A stretch of 64,000 nt of DNA, taken from Siphonodentalium dalli. Lineage: Eukaryota > Mollusca > Scaphopoda > Gadilida > Siphonodentaliidae. Position 1 is the first letter of the stretch. The number at the start of each line of letters is the position of its first letter. The notes beneath the pieces are model-generated. The model searched no databases, was not told the origin of the DNA, and saw only the letters and a list, made by a program, of their open reading frames with translations. The position numbers were made by a program, and so were the translations under genes. The stretch covers positions 143,302,351 through 143,366,350 of the forward strand of contig CP136062.1 in NCBI GenBank assembly GCA_032622095.1, read 5' to 3'. Below, one piece after another: positions 56,201-58,657 of the stretch.

Positions 56201-58657
56201 AGACTGGAGTCATATGCTAAAAATAGATGCTACTTGTTAACTTTGACCTCCGGAGACCAAATGGCGGATTCGCCGCGAGTAAGTGATATCACTTATATAT
56301 GCAACAAAGGAATGAATTTGAGCTATGGATGAGTGCAAAATACACTCATTTACTTTATGAACGATGTTTAAAAAACATGGTAATTATAATGAAAATGAAT
56401 TAATGACTTGAGTCATAAACTCATTTTCATCATAATTACCATGTTTTTTACATCATTCATAGAGCACAGGGGTGCATCTTGCACTCATCCATGGCTCAAA
56501 TTCATTCATTTGCTGCATATATTCTGTTGAGTATAACATTGGATGATCCCATAAATGCCGGATTTAGTGTACAGTACCCGTTTAAGTTTGAATTGATTGT
56601 GTGACACAAAAAAGTACACCACCATTGCTGAATTAGAGAACATTTGGATTATGAAAACAATCCCTTTGTCATGGATATTACCAGTACACCTACTCAAAGA
56701 ATTTGAATTGTCATTTTAGAATATTATTGGACATAGTTAAAATGTAATTGATTTACAGATCGATCTGCTCTTGTAATTAATTACTGGTAGTTTTAATTAC
56801 ATGCAACTAAGAACTCATCTAATTACAAATCACTCTCACTTACTTGAGAAAATGTATGGGAAACGTCTAGACATTTACAATTTAAAATTACAAGTACCCC
56901 ATCCCATGTTTTCCAAATATTTAAAGCTTTCTTCGAGTCAACTAAAATAGATATAAACTTGATCATAAACTTGAATGACTTATGATATCCTCAAACAAAC
57001 TAGAGATAGTATCAACAGCACTGTTCGCTCTCAGCCCTTGGCTATGCACACTAAATTAACCAACTGCCTGGTAATATAGTTAATCCCGCATATCCTTGGC
57101 GAGGTGAGAAAATTATGTGATTAACCCTTTGAGTGCCAGGGGTCGATCTCATCGGCCTTAAACCTACAAAATAAGTCTGTTAAAGAATATAAGAATAAAT
57201 TATTAAAATTGAAAAAAATTGTAAAAAAAAAAAAAAAAAAAACAAACAATTGTTAGGCCAATGCATTCTCTTATATATGTGAGGCGACCTATGGTCGACT
57301 CGCATATATAAGAGAATGCATTGGCAAAGGGTATATGGGTTGATAAAAAAATCGACCTGGCACTCAAAGGGTTAACCAAGTATTTTTATGTCTGCAATTT
57401 CGATATCTCGCCCATTCTGTGCATGCATATTGACCAAACCAGAATTTAGTGTGTCTTGACATTTGCAGAATGAGGTCCCTAGAGGGTGAATTTAGTGACG
57501 CTGTCCCGCACAGTGGGCCAGTGGGCTAGCATCACCAAATTCACCCTCTGGAGACCACATTCTACTTAGGCCTCATCTGCTGGGAAGTAACTATGGTCTA
57601 AAATTAAAAAATTTTAAGTTACTTTTTCCTTTCTGGGAAGTTTCTATATCCCCTAATTTGCAGAAGATAAAATGCATAATCGAGGTGATCAATGGGTGAA
57701 CATCGCCAACTTCAACTGGTGAACCACAATCTGATCATAGGTCTCCCATAGCAGTTGAGGCCTAAGCAGAATGAGGTCCACAGAGGGTAAAGTTGGTGAG
57801 GCTAGCCCACTGTGTGGGATAACATCACTAAATTCACCCTCTGGGGACCTCATTCTGCAAATGACAGACACACTAAATTCAGGCTTGATACTGACTATGT
57901 CCTCTATCGTCATGGCATCATTTGTTAAACATTGCAGTTGTTTTTTTATTTTTCTATTTTAACTTTTTTATTATTTTGTTTTAAAGATTTGTCATAACTT
58001 AAAGCTGATGACTGTCATGGAATCAATACTCATTAATGTATTCTTCATGAAAATTCACTAAAACCTAATACCTGTGCATATCTAAATGAAGCAAACACTG
58101 CCAAACAGGTCTTCCATTTTCAATGAATCTGATATGCTGTGTGACACATTAGTGTTAAGTATAACCGTCTCTTAATTAATCAGAATGTTTGATCAGTTAC
58201 ATCAACATGGCTAACTCATTGTTACATTTTGCTATGTATATAACAGGGGATCTATCTAAATCTTATGTTATTAGAAAGTAGAAATTAACAAAATACAATA
58301 TAAATGGTTTGGTGCAGGAACCTAATATGTTCATAAACGGGATATGTTATTATCTGTTATGTTAATAAGTGGCATTCTCTGTAAATGCACAATGATCTAT
58401 CAAACTTTACATTGTGTATATTATTAGAAAGTAGAAATTAATATAAAATACAATATAAATGGTTTGGTGCAGGAACCTAATATGTTCATAAATGGGATAT
58501 GTTATTATCTGTTATGTTAATAAGTGGGATCCTCTGAAGTTGCACAATGATACTTCTGCTTAAGATAATCACAGTATGAGTTGAATACCTGATCTAGTTC
58601 ATAGAAAAGTGTTTGCTCTCGATCCATTGTAACTGCAACCTTTTTGATGTTCTCCAT
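8107..58657 (-). CDS. ELMO: ELMO engulfment and cell motility protein, complete spliced CDS (20 exons)
   Basis: ELMO proteins partner DOCK-family proteins to form a bipartite Rac guanine-nucleotide exchange factor at the plasma membrane, acting in apoptotic-cell engulfment, migration and myoblast fusion (family knowledge). I joined 20 exons by hand. All introns are GT..AG, the phases agree, and the product is 706 residues (human ELMO1-3 are about 720-727). Order: RBD-like N-terminus (1-80), ARM-type helices (about 85-265), ELMO domain (about 295-465, with [15 protein letters not shown] and [11 protein letters not shown]), PH domain (about 540-660, with [13 protein letters not shown] and MWTDG), and the proline tail PPPIPPEP (690-697) that in relatives binds the DOCK SH3 domain. 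The last residues, SNYDFCYTF, match the vertebrate C-terminus. The start at 58657 gives an N-terminus of the same length as ELMO1. I cannot assign it to paralogue 1, 2 or 3; it may be the single pre-duplication gene. Confidence 0.96.
8549..8645. repeat. Perfect hairpin, 45-bp stem and 7-base loop, in ELMO intron 19
   Basis: The left arm 8549-8593 (AAATTTGATTTTTGAG...GGGTGGG) is base-for-base the inverse of 8601-8645; the loop is TTCGTAT. No mismatch in 45 pairs. It could be a very young palindromic MITE or a hairpin-RNA source; it has no obvious TSD beyond the arms. Confidence 0.9.
9086..9217 (-). CDS. ELMO: ELMO exon 19 (residues 613-656, end of PH domain)
   Basis: [13 protein letters not shown], then [17 protein letters not shown], aligns with ELMO1 LELAFSILYD and YCIWTDGLNALLGKD. 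The conserved Trp of the PH C-terminal helix is present. Acceptor TTACAG, donor GTACAT, phase 0-0. Confidence 0.97.
9218..9685. other. ELMO intron 18, first part; nothing recognised
   Basis: AT-rich intronic sequence with no repeat partner that I could identify in this window. Confidence 0.45.
9686..9857. mobile_element. Palindromic MITE in ELMO intron 18
   Basis: Arms of about 85 bp: ATAATAAATAGAATCTACAA, CCCCAGTTTATAGC, AGTAAATTA and GTCTGGACC, each repeated inverted on the right half ending GTAGATCCTCTATTTATTA. About 90 percent pairing by eye. TSD not read. Confidence 0.7.
10448..10521 (-). CDS. ELMO: ELMO exon 18 (residues 588-612, PH domain)
   Basis: [20 protein letters not shown] then KGKQK is almost identical to the ELMO3 stretch [20 protein letters not shown] acceptor, GTAGGT donor, ends in phase 0. 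Confidence 0.98.
10650..11019 (+). repeat. Dispersed about 390-bp repeat, copy 2
   Basis: Partner of 5571-5963, same orientation, here in ELMO intron 17. Divergence is moderate with several small indels. Confidence 0.75.
11145..11249 (-). CDS. ELMO: ELMO exon 17 (residues 553-588, PH domain)
   Basis: [19 protein letters not shown] is the PH-domain strand pair seen in ELMO1 as KFWYCRLSPNHKVLHYGDL. Acceptor TTACAG, donor GTGAGT; split codons on both sides (Asp 553, Leu 588). Confidence 0.97.
11250..12406. other. ELMO intron 16, proximal part; nothing recognised
   Basis: AT-rich sequence with no terminal repeats, tandem structure or coding similarity visible. Confidence 0.45.
12407..12696. repeat. 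Tandem duplication, two units of 145 bp
   Basis: GATGTTGGGGTGGGTAGGAG at 12407 recurs as GATGTTGGGGTTGGTAGGAG at 12552, and the following 125 bases match nearly perfectly through GTTGAAAAAAGTAGG. Only a few substitutions separate the units, so the event is recent. Confidence 0.9.
12788..13643. mobile_element. hAT-like non-autonomous element with GATATAC duplication
   Basis: Flanks GATATAC at 12781-12787 and 13644-13650. Termini CGGGGTTTCTGCTA and TAGCAGAAACCCTG are inverted, with mirrored CCCCTATAGC blocks next to them. Seven matching flank bases are compatible with an eroded 8-bp hAT duplication. No transposase frame. Confidence 0.75.
14195..15645. mobile_element. Nested TIR element (ATTACCTTACTC ends)
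   Basis: Left end ATTACCTTACTCATATTTAA with AATTCGCGCAGTACTATTTTTC returns inverted at 15602-15645. Inserted in the A/T-rich core of 13891-15742 and itself split by the hAT-like element 14540-15278. TSD not resolved because the flanks are poly-T. Confidence 0.7.
14540..15278. mobile_element. hAT-like element, 8-bp TSD ACAAAGCT
   Basis: TSD ACAAAGCT at 14532-14539 and 15279-15286; termini CAGGGACCAGCC and GGCTGGTCCCTG. Subterminal parts carry repeated CGCCCTAGAG and CTTCTCCCT motifs, typical of hAT subterminal repeats. 739 bp, no transposase. Innermost layer of the nest. Confidence 0.88.
15752..15864 (-). CDS. ELMO: ELMO exon 16 (residues 515-553)
   Basis: [20 protein letters not shown] then [17 protein letters not shown] matches ELMO1 ELKEKIQPEILELIKQQRLN and the start of the PH domain. 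Donor GTATCT; the TTAA target site of a 1.85-kb transposon begins at intron base 6. Confidence 0.96.
16707..16815. mobile_element. TA-type palindromic element, copy 2 (internally deleted)
   Basis: GGCCCTAAATAATCGACTCC on the left and TCGATTATTTAGGGC on the right, with the centre of the family mostly lost. About 100 bp from ELMO exon 15. Confidence 0.65.
16916..17085 (-). CDS. ELMO: ELMO exon 15 (residues 459-515)
   Basis: [20 protein letters not shown], then [13 protein letters not shown], aligns with ELMO1 VMQVVKEQVMRALTTKPSSL and FKSKLQNLSYTEI. Helical linker between ELMO and PH domains. Acceptor TTTAG, donor GTAAGT. A LINE remnant starts about 85 bp upstream of the acceptor. Confidence 0.96.
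17170..18560 (-). mobile_element. Degraded LINE: 5' region plus endonuclease domain
   Basis: Reading the minus strand from about 18110 gives [16 protein letters not shown], then (after a frame shift) [27 protein letters not shown] and [15 protein letters not shown]. These are the start, the catalytic ETH and GDFN blocks and the SDH block of the APE-type endonuclease of CR1/L2/Jockey-like non-LTR retrotransposons. Stops and shifts break it; the reverse transcriptase is absent. The 5' part 18112-18555 matches 25755-26205 in inverted orientation. Confidence 0.8.
18561..20439. other. Intron 14 stretch; one diverged unit of the about 165-bp repeat
   Basis: About 19915-20030 reads TTTCTAAGTCGAAAAATGTC...CACATGTTCCCATGGTACTA, resembling the tandem units at 49244-49730. 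A short GTCGAGTCGAGTCGAG run lies near 19475. Nothing else recognised. Confidence 0.5.
20440..20812 (-). mobile_element. LINE 5'-region fragment with internal inverted duplication
   Basis: 20475-20640 is the inverse of 25505-25685 (shared CGCATGCGCAGTCCCAATAT and TTAACTTTTTGGTCGCC). The outer parts are inverted to each other: ATATATTTCCTTAAAGAAAG near 20455 and CTTTCTTTAAGGAAATATAT near 20730. Confidence 0.65.
20990..23860. mobile_element. GC-rich island, unclassified retroelement-like insertion
   Basis: Base composition jumps from AT-rich to near-balanced, with frames of 166 aa (23492 to 22992, minus) and 117 aa. Related segments recur inside it: GCGACAGAACGACCTGCAGA..GAGGCCCACTCCATCGATGG near 21185 versus GCGTCGGAACGACCTGCAAT..GAGGCCCATTCCGGCGATGG near 23190. 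I recognise no protease, RT, integrase or tyrosine recombinase. It could be the end region of a DIRS-like or LTR element, but that is a guess. Confidence 0.45.
22259..22672. repeat. Tandem duplication, two units of about 210 bp, within the GC-rich island
   Basis: AGGACAAATCCAGCATAGAC at 22259 recurs as AGGACAATTCCGGCATATAC at 22471; both continue through CAGAGTTG.CAGCATG, GGTTGGGATCC and GCAAACGTCTTTGCC. Identity about 80 percent, so older than the 145-bp duplication at 12407. Confidence 0.8.
24107..24450. repeat. Cluster of CCGCGGTA/ACCGCGGT motifs
   Basis: Many short inverted and direct copies of ACCGCGGTAT, ATACCG and CGGTATCACC within 340 bp. Such motif clusters are common as subterminal repeats of hAT-type elements. 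I found no clean termini or TSD. Confidence 0.45.
24548..25250. repeat. Tandem duplication, two units of about 360 bp
   Basis: TGACATTGATAAACCAAGA begins both units (about 24550 and 24919). Shared blocks follow in order: AACACATCTGGATCA, GATAGCGTCAGTAGCGATGG, AATCACGTGGCATTTTT, ATCATACCTTATAGG and GCGCCTCGTAAGGCCTTGAA. Divergence is moderate, about 80-85 percent by eye. Confidence 0.85.
25505..26205 (+). mobile_element. LINE 5' region, sense on plus strand
   Basis: Matches, inverted, the 5' part of the LINE at 18112-18555 plus the fragment 20475-20640. Reads into GTGTCCGTTGATCCACTGTG just where the other copy enters its endonuclease, then stops, so only leader and ORF start survive. Shows the two fragments 18112-18555 and 20475-20640 were once adjacent. 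Confidence 0.7.
26326..26482. mobile_element. TA-type palindromic element, copy 3
   Basis: CAGTAATGCTCTAAATAATC start, preceded by TA; right arm ends CGATTATTTACAGAATTACTG. Centre shortened relative to the full 213-bp form. Lies 50 bp from the duplicated exon 14 donor. Confidence 0.7.
26535..26646. repeat. 56-bp tandem duplication spanning the ELMO exon 14 donor
   Basis: Units 26535-26590 and 26591-26646 differ at about three of 56 positions. Each contains, on the minus strand, the last 20 exon bases (GATTTCCATAAG) and the donor GTATGTCTAG. The proximal site at 26626 keeps the family frame. Use of the distal copy at 26570 would insert 56 nt with an in-frame TAA. Confidence 0.93.
26627..26763 (-). 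CDS. ELMO: ELMO exon 14 (residues 413-458)
   Basis: [20 protein letters not shown] then [15 protein letters not shown] matches ELMO1 FFTHDRSFEEFFCICIQLLN and KTWKEMRATSEDFNK. The GTATGT donor lies in a 56-bp tandem duplication that places an identical donor context at 26571. The proximal site keeps the family reading into VLDVVKEQ; the distal site would add an in-frame stop. Confidence 0.97.
27361..27469 (-). CDS. ELMO: ELMO exon 13 (residues 377-413)
   Basis: [20 protein letters not shown] then [16 protein letters not shown] aligns with ELMO1 [20 protein letters not shown] and LCEILKVGE. 109 bp; donor GTAAGT after the first base of codon 413. Confidence 0.97.
27984..28373 (+). mobile_element. 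piggyBac-like double-hairpin MITE, copy 2
   Basis: TTAA at both sides (27980-27983, 28374-28377), termini CCCTTTACCCAACA / TGTTGGGTAAAGGG, hairpins at about 28133-28200 and 28279-28348. Near-identical to 43698-44088 and, inverted, to 7428-7819, so all three moved recently. In ELMO intron 12. Confidence 0.9.
28955..29059 (-). CDS. ELMO: ELMO exon 12 (residues 342-376)
   Basis: [20 protein letters not shown] then [15 protein letters not shown] is a near match to ELMO1 QTPPGMLALDNMLYFAKHHQ. Core of the ELMO domain. TGTAG acceptor, GTAAGC donor, phase 0-0. A nested pair of hAT-like elements sits about 190 bp upstream of the acceptor. Confidence 0.97.
29253..31371. mobile_element. hAT-like element, 8-bp TSD ATTCTAAC, hosting a second hAT-like element
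   Basis: TSD ATTCTAAC at 29245-29252 and 31372-31379; termini CAGGCTTGTCAA / TTGACAAGCCTG; subterminal clusters of GGTACCGG on both ends. About 1.05 kb after removing the inner insertion. Two internal palindromes (about 30557-30707 with GCCGACATCAAAG ends, and 31072-31203 with AGGTGATTGTTGTGG ends) look like further captured MITEs. Confidence 0.9.
29282..30353. mobile_element. Nested hAT-like element, 8-bp TSD GTACCGGT
   Basis: TSD GTACCGGT at 29274-29281 and 30354-30361; termini TAGTGATGTTCCGATAAT and the exact inverse. Subterminal CCGATTTCCGAT / ATTCCGATTCCGAT repeats. TAGTGATGTNCCGAT ends are a known hAT signature. 1072 bp, no transposase frame. Confidence 0.92.
31551..31670 (-). CDS. ELMO: ELMO exon 11 (residues 302-341)
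   Basis: [20 protein letters not shown], then [11 protein letters not shown], aligns with ELMO1 IIFELRRIAFDAESE and TRDYKKLGF. Acceptor TTACAG, donor GTCTGT. This is the entry to the ELMO domain; the [14 protein letters not shown] stretch is a Ser/Thr-rich linker also seen in vertebrate ELMOs. Confidence 0.97.
32175..32294 (-). CDS. ELMO: ELMO exon 10 (residues 262-301)
   Basis: [20 protein letters not shown] then SLVFNMHE matches ELMO1 EMAHQLYVLQVLTFNLLED. 120 bp, phase 0-0, TTGCAG acceptor, GTGAGT donor. Confidence 0.97.
32738..32870 (+). ncRNA. 5S-rRNA-like sequence, probable 5S-derived SINE or pseudogene
   Basis: TAGATCATCGATGTTAAGCA and CTACTTGGATGGGTGACAAC follow 5S rRNA (GATCACCGAAGTTAAGCA, GTACTTGGATGGGTGACC) in order and spacing, covering the pol III internal control region. 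The 5' third and the last helix are degraded, so it is not a functional 5S gene. Sequence continuing to about 32980 may be the SINE body. In ELMO intron 9. Confidence 0.7.
33169..33213 (-). CDS. ELMO: ELMO exon 9, 45-bp microexon (residues 247-261)
   Basis: [15 protein letters not shown] corresponds to the ELMO1 segment MANILAQKQLRSIIL. Acceptor TTTCAG, donor GTGAGT, phase 0-0. Exact family length here supports the call despite the small size. Confidence 0.88.
33214..34158. other. ELMO intron 8, part; low-complexity only
   Basis: A short (AAAAAT)n run at about 33424-33452 and AT-rich sequence. No element ends or coding similarity seen. Confidence 0.45.
34159..34501. mobile_element. hAT-like MITE (CAGGCCTGAAAATATGG subfamily)
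   Basis: Ends CATGCCTGAAAATATGG and CCATATTTTCAGGCCTG; flanks GTAACGTA and GTGACATA agree at 6 of 8 bases, compatible with an aged 8-bp TSD. Contains two palindromes of the GAATGAGGTCCCCAGA type. The right edge is 50 bp from ELMO exon 8. Confidence 0.7.
34551..34626 (-). CDS. ELMO: ELMO exon 8 (residues 221-246)
   Basis: [20 protein letters not shown] then DPDKK matches ELMO2 [20 protein letters not shown]. Acceptor TTTTAG, donor GTTTGT, a weaker donor than most in this gene. Confidence 0.94.
34627..36083. other. ELMO intron 7; one fragment of the hairpin family
   Basis: 35395-35495 reads through a T-rich spacer into ATTGTTAGGCCAATGCATTG, a broken right half of the double-hairpin elements. 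The rest shows nothing I recognise. Confidence 0.5.
36084..36146 (-). CDS. ELMO: ELMO exon 7 (residues 200-221)
   Basis: 63 bp encoding [21 protein letters not shown], aligned to ELMO1 YQKVAQEITIGQLIPHLQ. TTTCAG acceptor, GTCAGT donor. Split codons on both sides (Ser 200, Ser 221) join correctly with exons 6 and 8. Confidence 0.92.
36453..36867. repeat. 22-bp minisatellite, 19 units, beginning at the ELMO exon 6 donor
   Basis: Unit on the plus strand TATATGTGGAATTCACTGAG with a trailing GT, variants GGAAATC and GGCAATC. On the minus strand the first unit is the donor itself (GTCAGTGAATTCC); later units read CTCAGTGAATTCC, so the donor GT is lost in the copies. Length 415 bp. Confidence 0.93.
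36868..36959 (-). CDS. ELMO: ELMO exon 6 (residues 170-200)
   Basis: [20 protein letters not shown] then [10 protein letters not shown] corresponds to ELMO1 FVNKSAIDISILQRSLAILESMV. 92 bp. The GTCAGT donor at 36867 is itself the first unit of a 22-bp minisatellite filling the start of the intron. Confidence 0.94.
36960..38394. other. ELMO intron 5; nothing recognised
   Basis: No element termini, arrays or coding similarity that I can support. Confidence 0.4.
38395..38494 (-). CDS. ELMO: ELMO exon 5 (residues 136-169)
   Basis: [19 protein letters not shown] then [14 protein letters not shown] aligns with ELMO1 [20 protein letters not shown]. A second AG 4 bases downstream of the acceptor would create a stop with the preceding split codon, so the upstream AG (exon edge 38494) is chosen. 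Donor GTGAGT. Confidence 0.95.
38528..38731 (+). mobile_element. TTAA-flanked MITE (TACTAAATGGATTCTCC family), copy 1
   Basis: TTAA at 38524-38527 and 38732-38735. Starts AACTTTCTGTACTAAATGG and ends AGTATTTAGTATAGAGAGGG. Family members at 46020-46232, 52912-53139 and 60539-60768. Its right TTAA also begins the adjacent hairpin element. Confidence 0.75.
38736..38950. mobile_element. Diverged hairpin element next to a shared TTAA
   Basis: After TTAA at 38732: CACTTCCATAACTAGAGCTTC, then CCTGTGCCAATGCATTCTC and two decayed hairpins. Same plan as 6638-6830. Right end not resolved. Confidence 0.55.
38978..39268. mobile_element. hAT-like CAAGCC-family copy, left end missing
   Basis: AAGGTGAATTTAGTGAGACT...AAATTCACCCTCTGGGAACC palindrome and the right end CCATATTTCCAGGCTTG. 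The left TIR is absent. 64 bp downstream of ELMO exon 4 in gene direction. Confidence 0.6.
39332..39501 (-). CDS. ELMO: ELMO exon 4 (residues 80-136, first ARM-type repeat)
   Basis: 170 bp, starting [15 protein letters not shown], then [20 protein letters not shown] and FINNGG. This aligns with ELMO1 KLEALKDLASLSRDVTFAQE and FINLDG. Acceptor CAACAG; donor GTAAGT splits codon 136 after two bases. Confidence 0.97.
39990..40202. mobile_element. TA-type palindromic element, copy 4 (near full length)
   Basis: CAGTAATGCCGTATATAATC to GATTATTTAGGGCATTACTG, 213 bp, with the arms pairing through TTGCCATTCATCGGAA. Best example of the family in the window. Confidence 0.8.
40380..41400. repeat. Degenerate tandem array, about 100-130-bp unit, with (CAAA)n tail
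   Basis: AAGTCATCTGAGGTCAA recurs at about 40578, 41072, 41115 and 41250 with variants between. Each is followed by CCTAT..CATGA and GGTCAA..TACC blocks and a GATAATAAA..CTTTAT block. It ends with GTCGCCTATAGC and ACAAACAAACAAACAAACA, a tail style seen at LINE/SINE 3' ends. Confidence 0.7.
41691..42083. mobile_element. Hairpin-module element with ATATGTGACCC termini
   Basis: Ends ATATGTGACCCGCCATA and TATGGTGGGTCACATAT are inverted. Inside are one complete CCAATGCATTCTCTTATATA hairpin (41749-41816) and half of the second (42034-42070), joined by the usual AATTTTTTATC / AAAATTGTTAGGCC spacer. The termini differ from those of the TTAA families carrying the same module. Confidence 0.7.
42978..43190 (+). 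repeat. Dispersed repeat pair, copy 1
   Basis: GTTAGAAACACATGGAAGTA, GGGGCTATATAACTGTTAAC, CAGAAAGGGAATTTGT and CCAAGCAGTC occur in the same order at 46250-46470. No coding content. Confidence 0.65.
43698..44088 (+). mobile_element. piggyBac-like double-hairpin MITE, copy 3
   Basis: TTAA at 43694-43697 and 44089-44092, same termini and hairpins (about 43850-43917 and 43996-44064) as 27984-28373. In ELMO intron 3. Confidence 0.9.
44977..45064 (+). repeat. Left copy of a long LINE target-site duplication
   Basis: ACAATATTTTGTCACCACTT through GTTGTAAAAGTATT matches 45979-46064 with a handful of changes. The copied segment crosses from unique flank into the first 46 bases of a TTAA MITE, so this is one locus copied, not two independent repeats. 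Confidence 0.8.
45065..45978 (+). mobile_element. 5'-truncated L1/Tx1-like LINE, RT C-terminal region and poly(A) tail
   Basis: Open frame 45069-45674. [47 protein letters not shown] and NIIFGVPDG follow the C-terminal domain of L1/Tx1-type reverse transcriptase proteins. The first Cys of the usual CxxC is replaced (FPFC). EN and RT catalytic domains are missing. An AATAAA-rich A tail ends near 45978. The frame starts after a TAA at 45066, so the N-terminus is truncation, not a start codon. Confidence 0.85.
45979..46064 (+). repeat. Right copy of the LINE target-site duplication
   Basis: Partner of 44977-45064, immediately after the poly(A) tail; from here the interrupted MITE continues to its right TTAA at 46233. 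Confidence 0.8.
46020..46232 (+). mobile_element. TTAA-flanked MITE (TACTAAATGG family), copy 2, target of the LINE
   Basis: TTAA at 46016-46019 and 46233-46236; CCATTCTTTACTAAATG start and TGAGTATTTATAAAAGAAAG end. Its first 46 bases are repeated on the other side of the LINE. Confidence 0.75.
46250..46470 (+). repeat. Dispersed repeat pair, copy 2
   Basis: Partner of 42978-43190 (GTTAGAAACATATGGAAGTA ... GGAAAGGGAATTTGT ... CCCAAGCAGTC). Confidence 0.65.
46814..46971. mobile_element. TA-type palindromic element, copy 5
   Basis: CAGTAATGCCCTAAATAATC to GATTATTTAGGGCATTACCG with a shortened centre. Confidence 0.75.
46990..48590. other. ELMO intron 3 stretch; nothing firm
   Basis: Inverted CACAATTCTATACAAAATTC / TTTTGTATAGAATTGCGAC at about 47563-47665 hints at an old palindromic element. 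47750-48000 is slightly GC-richer without recognisable content. Confidence 0.4.
48600..49950. repeat. Tandem array of about 150-170-bp units
   Basis: CACAGGTGCACAGGTTCCCAT recurs in shortened form near 49354, 49525 and 49648, each preceded by CTAAGTC and followed by AAATATCTGTGCCAAGTTT-type sequence. Upstream, GTCCGGAAAACTCACATA and GTCTGAAAAACTCACATA repeat. A (GGAT)n/(GGAC)n stretch lies near 48883. Confidence 0.75.
49957..50403. mobile_element. TTAA-flanked element with AGGTACTC termini
   Basis: TTAA at 49953-49956 and 50404-50407; ends AGGTACTCAATCCGATCAGA and CTGATCGGTTTGAGTACCT. 447 bp, splitting the tandem array (array units GAGGCATAACT resume after it). Confidence 0.78.
51195..52801. 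mobile_element. hAT-like CAAGCC-family element with amplified arms and nested hAT
   Basis: TSD CATAACAT at 51187-51194 and 52802-52809; ends CAAGCCTGAGTTTAGTGTG and CTATAACCAGACTTG. Between 52375 and 52790 the palindromic GAATGAGGTCCCCAGAGG / GGGGACCTCATTCTGC arm occurs at least five times. The element 51387-52290 is nested in its left half. Confidence 0.82.
51387..52290. mobile_element. Nested hAT-like element, 8-bp TSD TTGGGGAC
   Basis: TSD TTGGGGAC at 51379-51386 and 52291-52298; termini CAGACCTGTTTACTTT and AAAGTAAACAGTTCTG. Subterminal repeats CTCCCGATT on the left and ATCTCCAGATTT on the right. 904 bp, no transposase. Confidence 0.9.
52912..53139 (+). mobile_element. TTAA-flanked MITE (TACTAAATGG family), copy 3
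   Basis: TTAA at 52908-52911 and 53140-53143; CTCTTCCTATACAAAATGG start, TTTAGTATAGAAAGGG end; internal TTGGAGGGAAATTTTCAGAT shared with 38528 and 60539 copies. Confidence 0.75.
53347..53397 (-). CDS. ELMO: ELMO exon 3, 51-bp microexon (residues 63-79)
   Basis: [17 protein letters not shown] matches the ELMO motif RNEIKNGTILRLTTSP at the end of the RBD-like fold. TTGCAG acceptor, GTAAGT donor, phase 0-0. It is separated from exon 4 by the largest intron, 13.8 kb. Confidence 0.95.
53431..53629. mobile_element. TA-type palindromic element, copy 6
   Basis: TA-CAGTAATGTCCTAAATATTC ... TATACTTCGGGTATTACTG-TA; centre keeps the TTGCCATTCATCGGAAAGC-type inverted core. 34 bp upstream of ELMO exon 3 in gene direction, near the branch-point region. 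Confidence 0.72.
53690..53880. repeat. Partial copy of the 55659-56581 element
   Basis: ACTGTACACTAAATCCGGCC and AATGAATTTGAGCCATGGAT match the ends of that element; the middle is missing. Confidence 0.6.
54100..54661. mobile_element. hAT-like element, 8-bp TSD ATTGTAGC
   Basis: TSD ATTGTAGC at 54092-54099 and 54662-54669; ends CAGGGTTCGCGCTGCCAC and GTGGCCAGCACGGACCCTG. Subterminal clusters of CATTTGGCAAAA on both sides. 562 bp, non-coding. Confidence 0.9.
54971..55102. mobile_element. Short hAT-like CAAGCC-family MITE
   Basis: 132 bp; ends CAAGCCTTGAAATAGTGT and the inverse; flanks TACCTGAG and TACCCGAG agree at 7 of 8. Essentially two TIRs back to back. Confidence 0.85.
55420..55536 (-). 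CDS. ELMO: ELMO exon 2 (residues 24-62)
   Basis: This 117-bp, phase 0-0 exon encodes [17 protein letters not shown], ending YITER. It aligns with ELMO KKPLSAIIKEVCDGWSL and YITEK in the ubiquitin-like Ras/RhoG-binding region. Acceptor CCAG at 55537-55540; donor GTATGT. Confidence 0.95.
55659..56581. mobile_element. TTAA-flanked element with internal palindromes
   Basis: TTAA at 55655-55658 and 56582-56585; ends AGGGGACTGTACACTAAATC and GATTTAGTGTACAGTACCCGT. Includes an inner inverted pair (AAGTTGAGAAGTAGCATC / GATGCTACTTGTTAACTT) and a hairpin at about 56320-56510 built on TGGTAATTATAATGAAAATG. Just downstream (plus sense) of ELMO exon 2. Confidence 0.72.
56586..57124. other. ELMO intron 1 stretch; nothing recognised
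   Basis: AT-rich, no partner found in the window. Confidence 0.4.
57125..57371. mobile_element. TTAA-flanked MITE with one hairpin module (CCCTTTGAGTGCC ends)
   Basis: TTAA at 57121-57124 and 57372-57375; termini CCCTTTGAGTGCCAGG and CCTGGCACTCAAAGGG. Holds the right-hand hairpin (57257-57325) after the same AAAATTG..TTGTTAGGCC spacer seen in the other families. Confidence 0.85.
57435..57887. mobile_element. hAT-like CAAGCC-family element, 453 bp
   Basis: Flanks ATATTGAC and ATACTGAC (7 of 8); ends CAAACCAGAATTTAGTGTGT and ACACACTAAATTCAGGCTTG; two GAATGAGGTCC palindromes. Confidence 0.82.
58268..58555. repeat. Tandem duplication, about 153-bp unit, beside the ELMO exon 1 donor
   Basis: TTATTAGAAAGTAGAAATTA begins both units (58268, 58421); GGTTTGGTGCAGGAACCTAA and GGGATATGTTATTATCTGTT follow in each. 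It ends about 34 bp inside the intron from the exon 1 donor. Confidence 0.88.
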
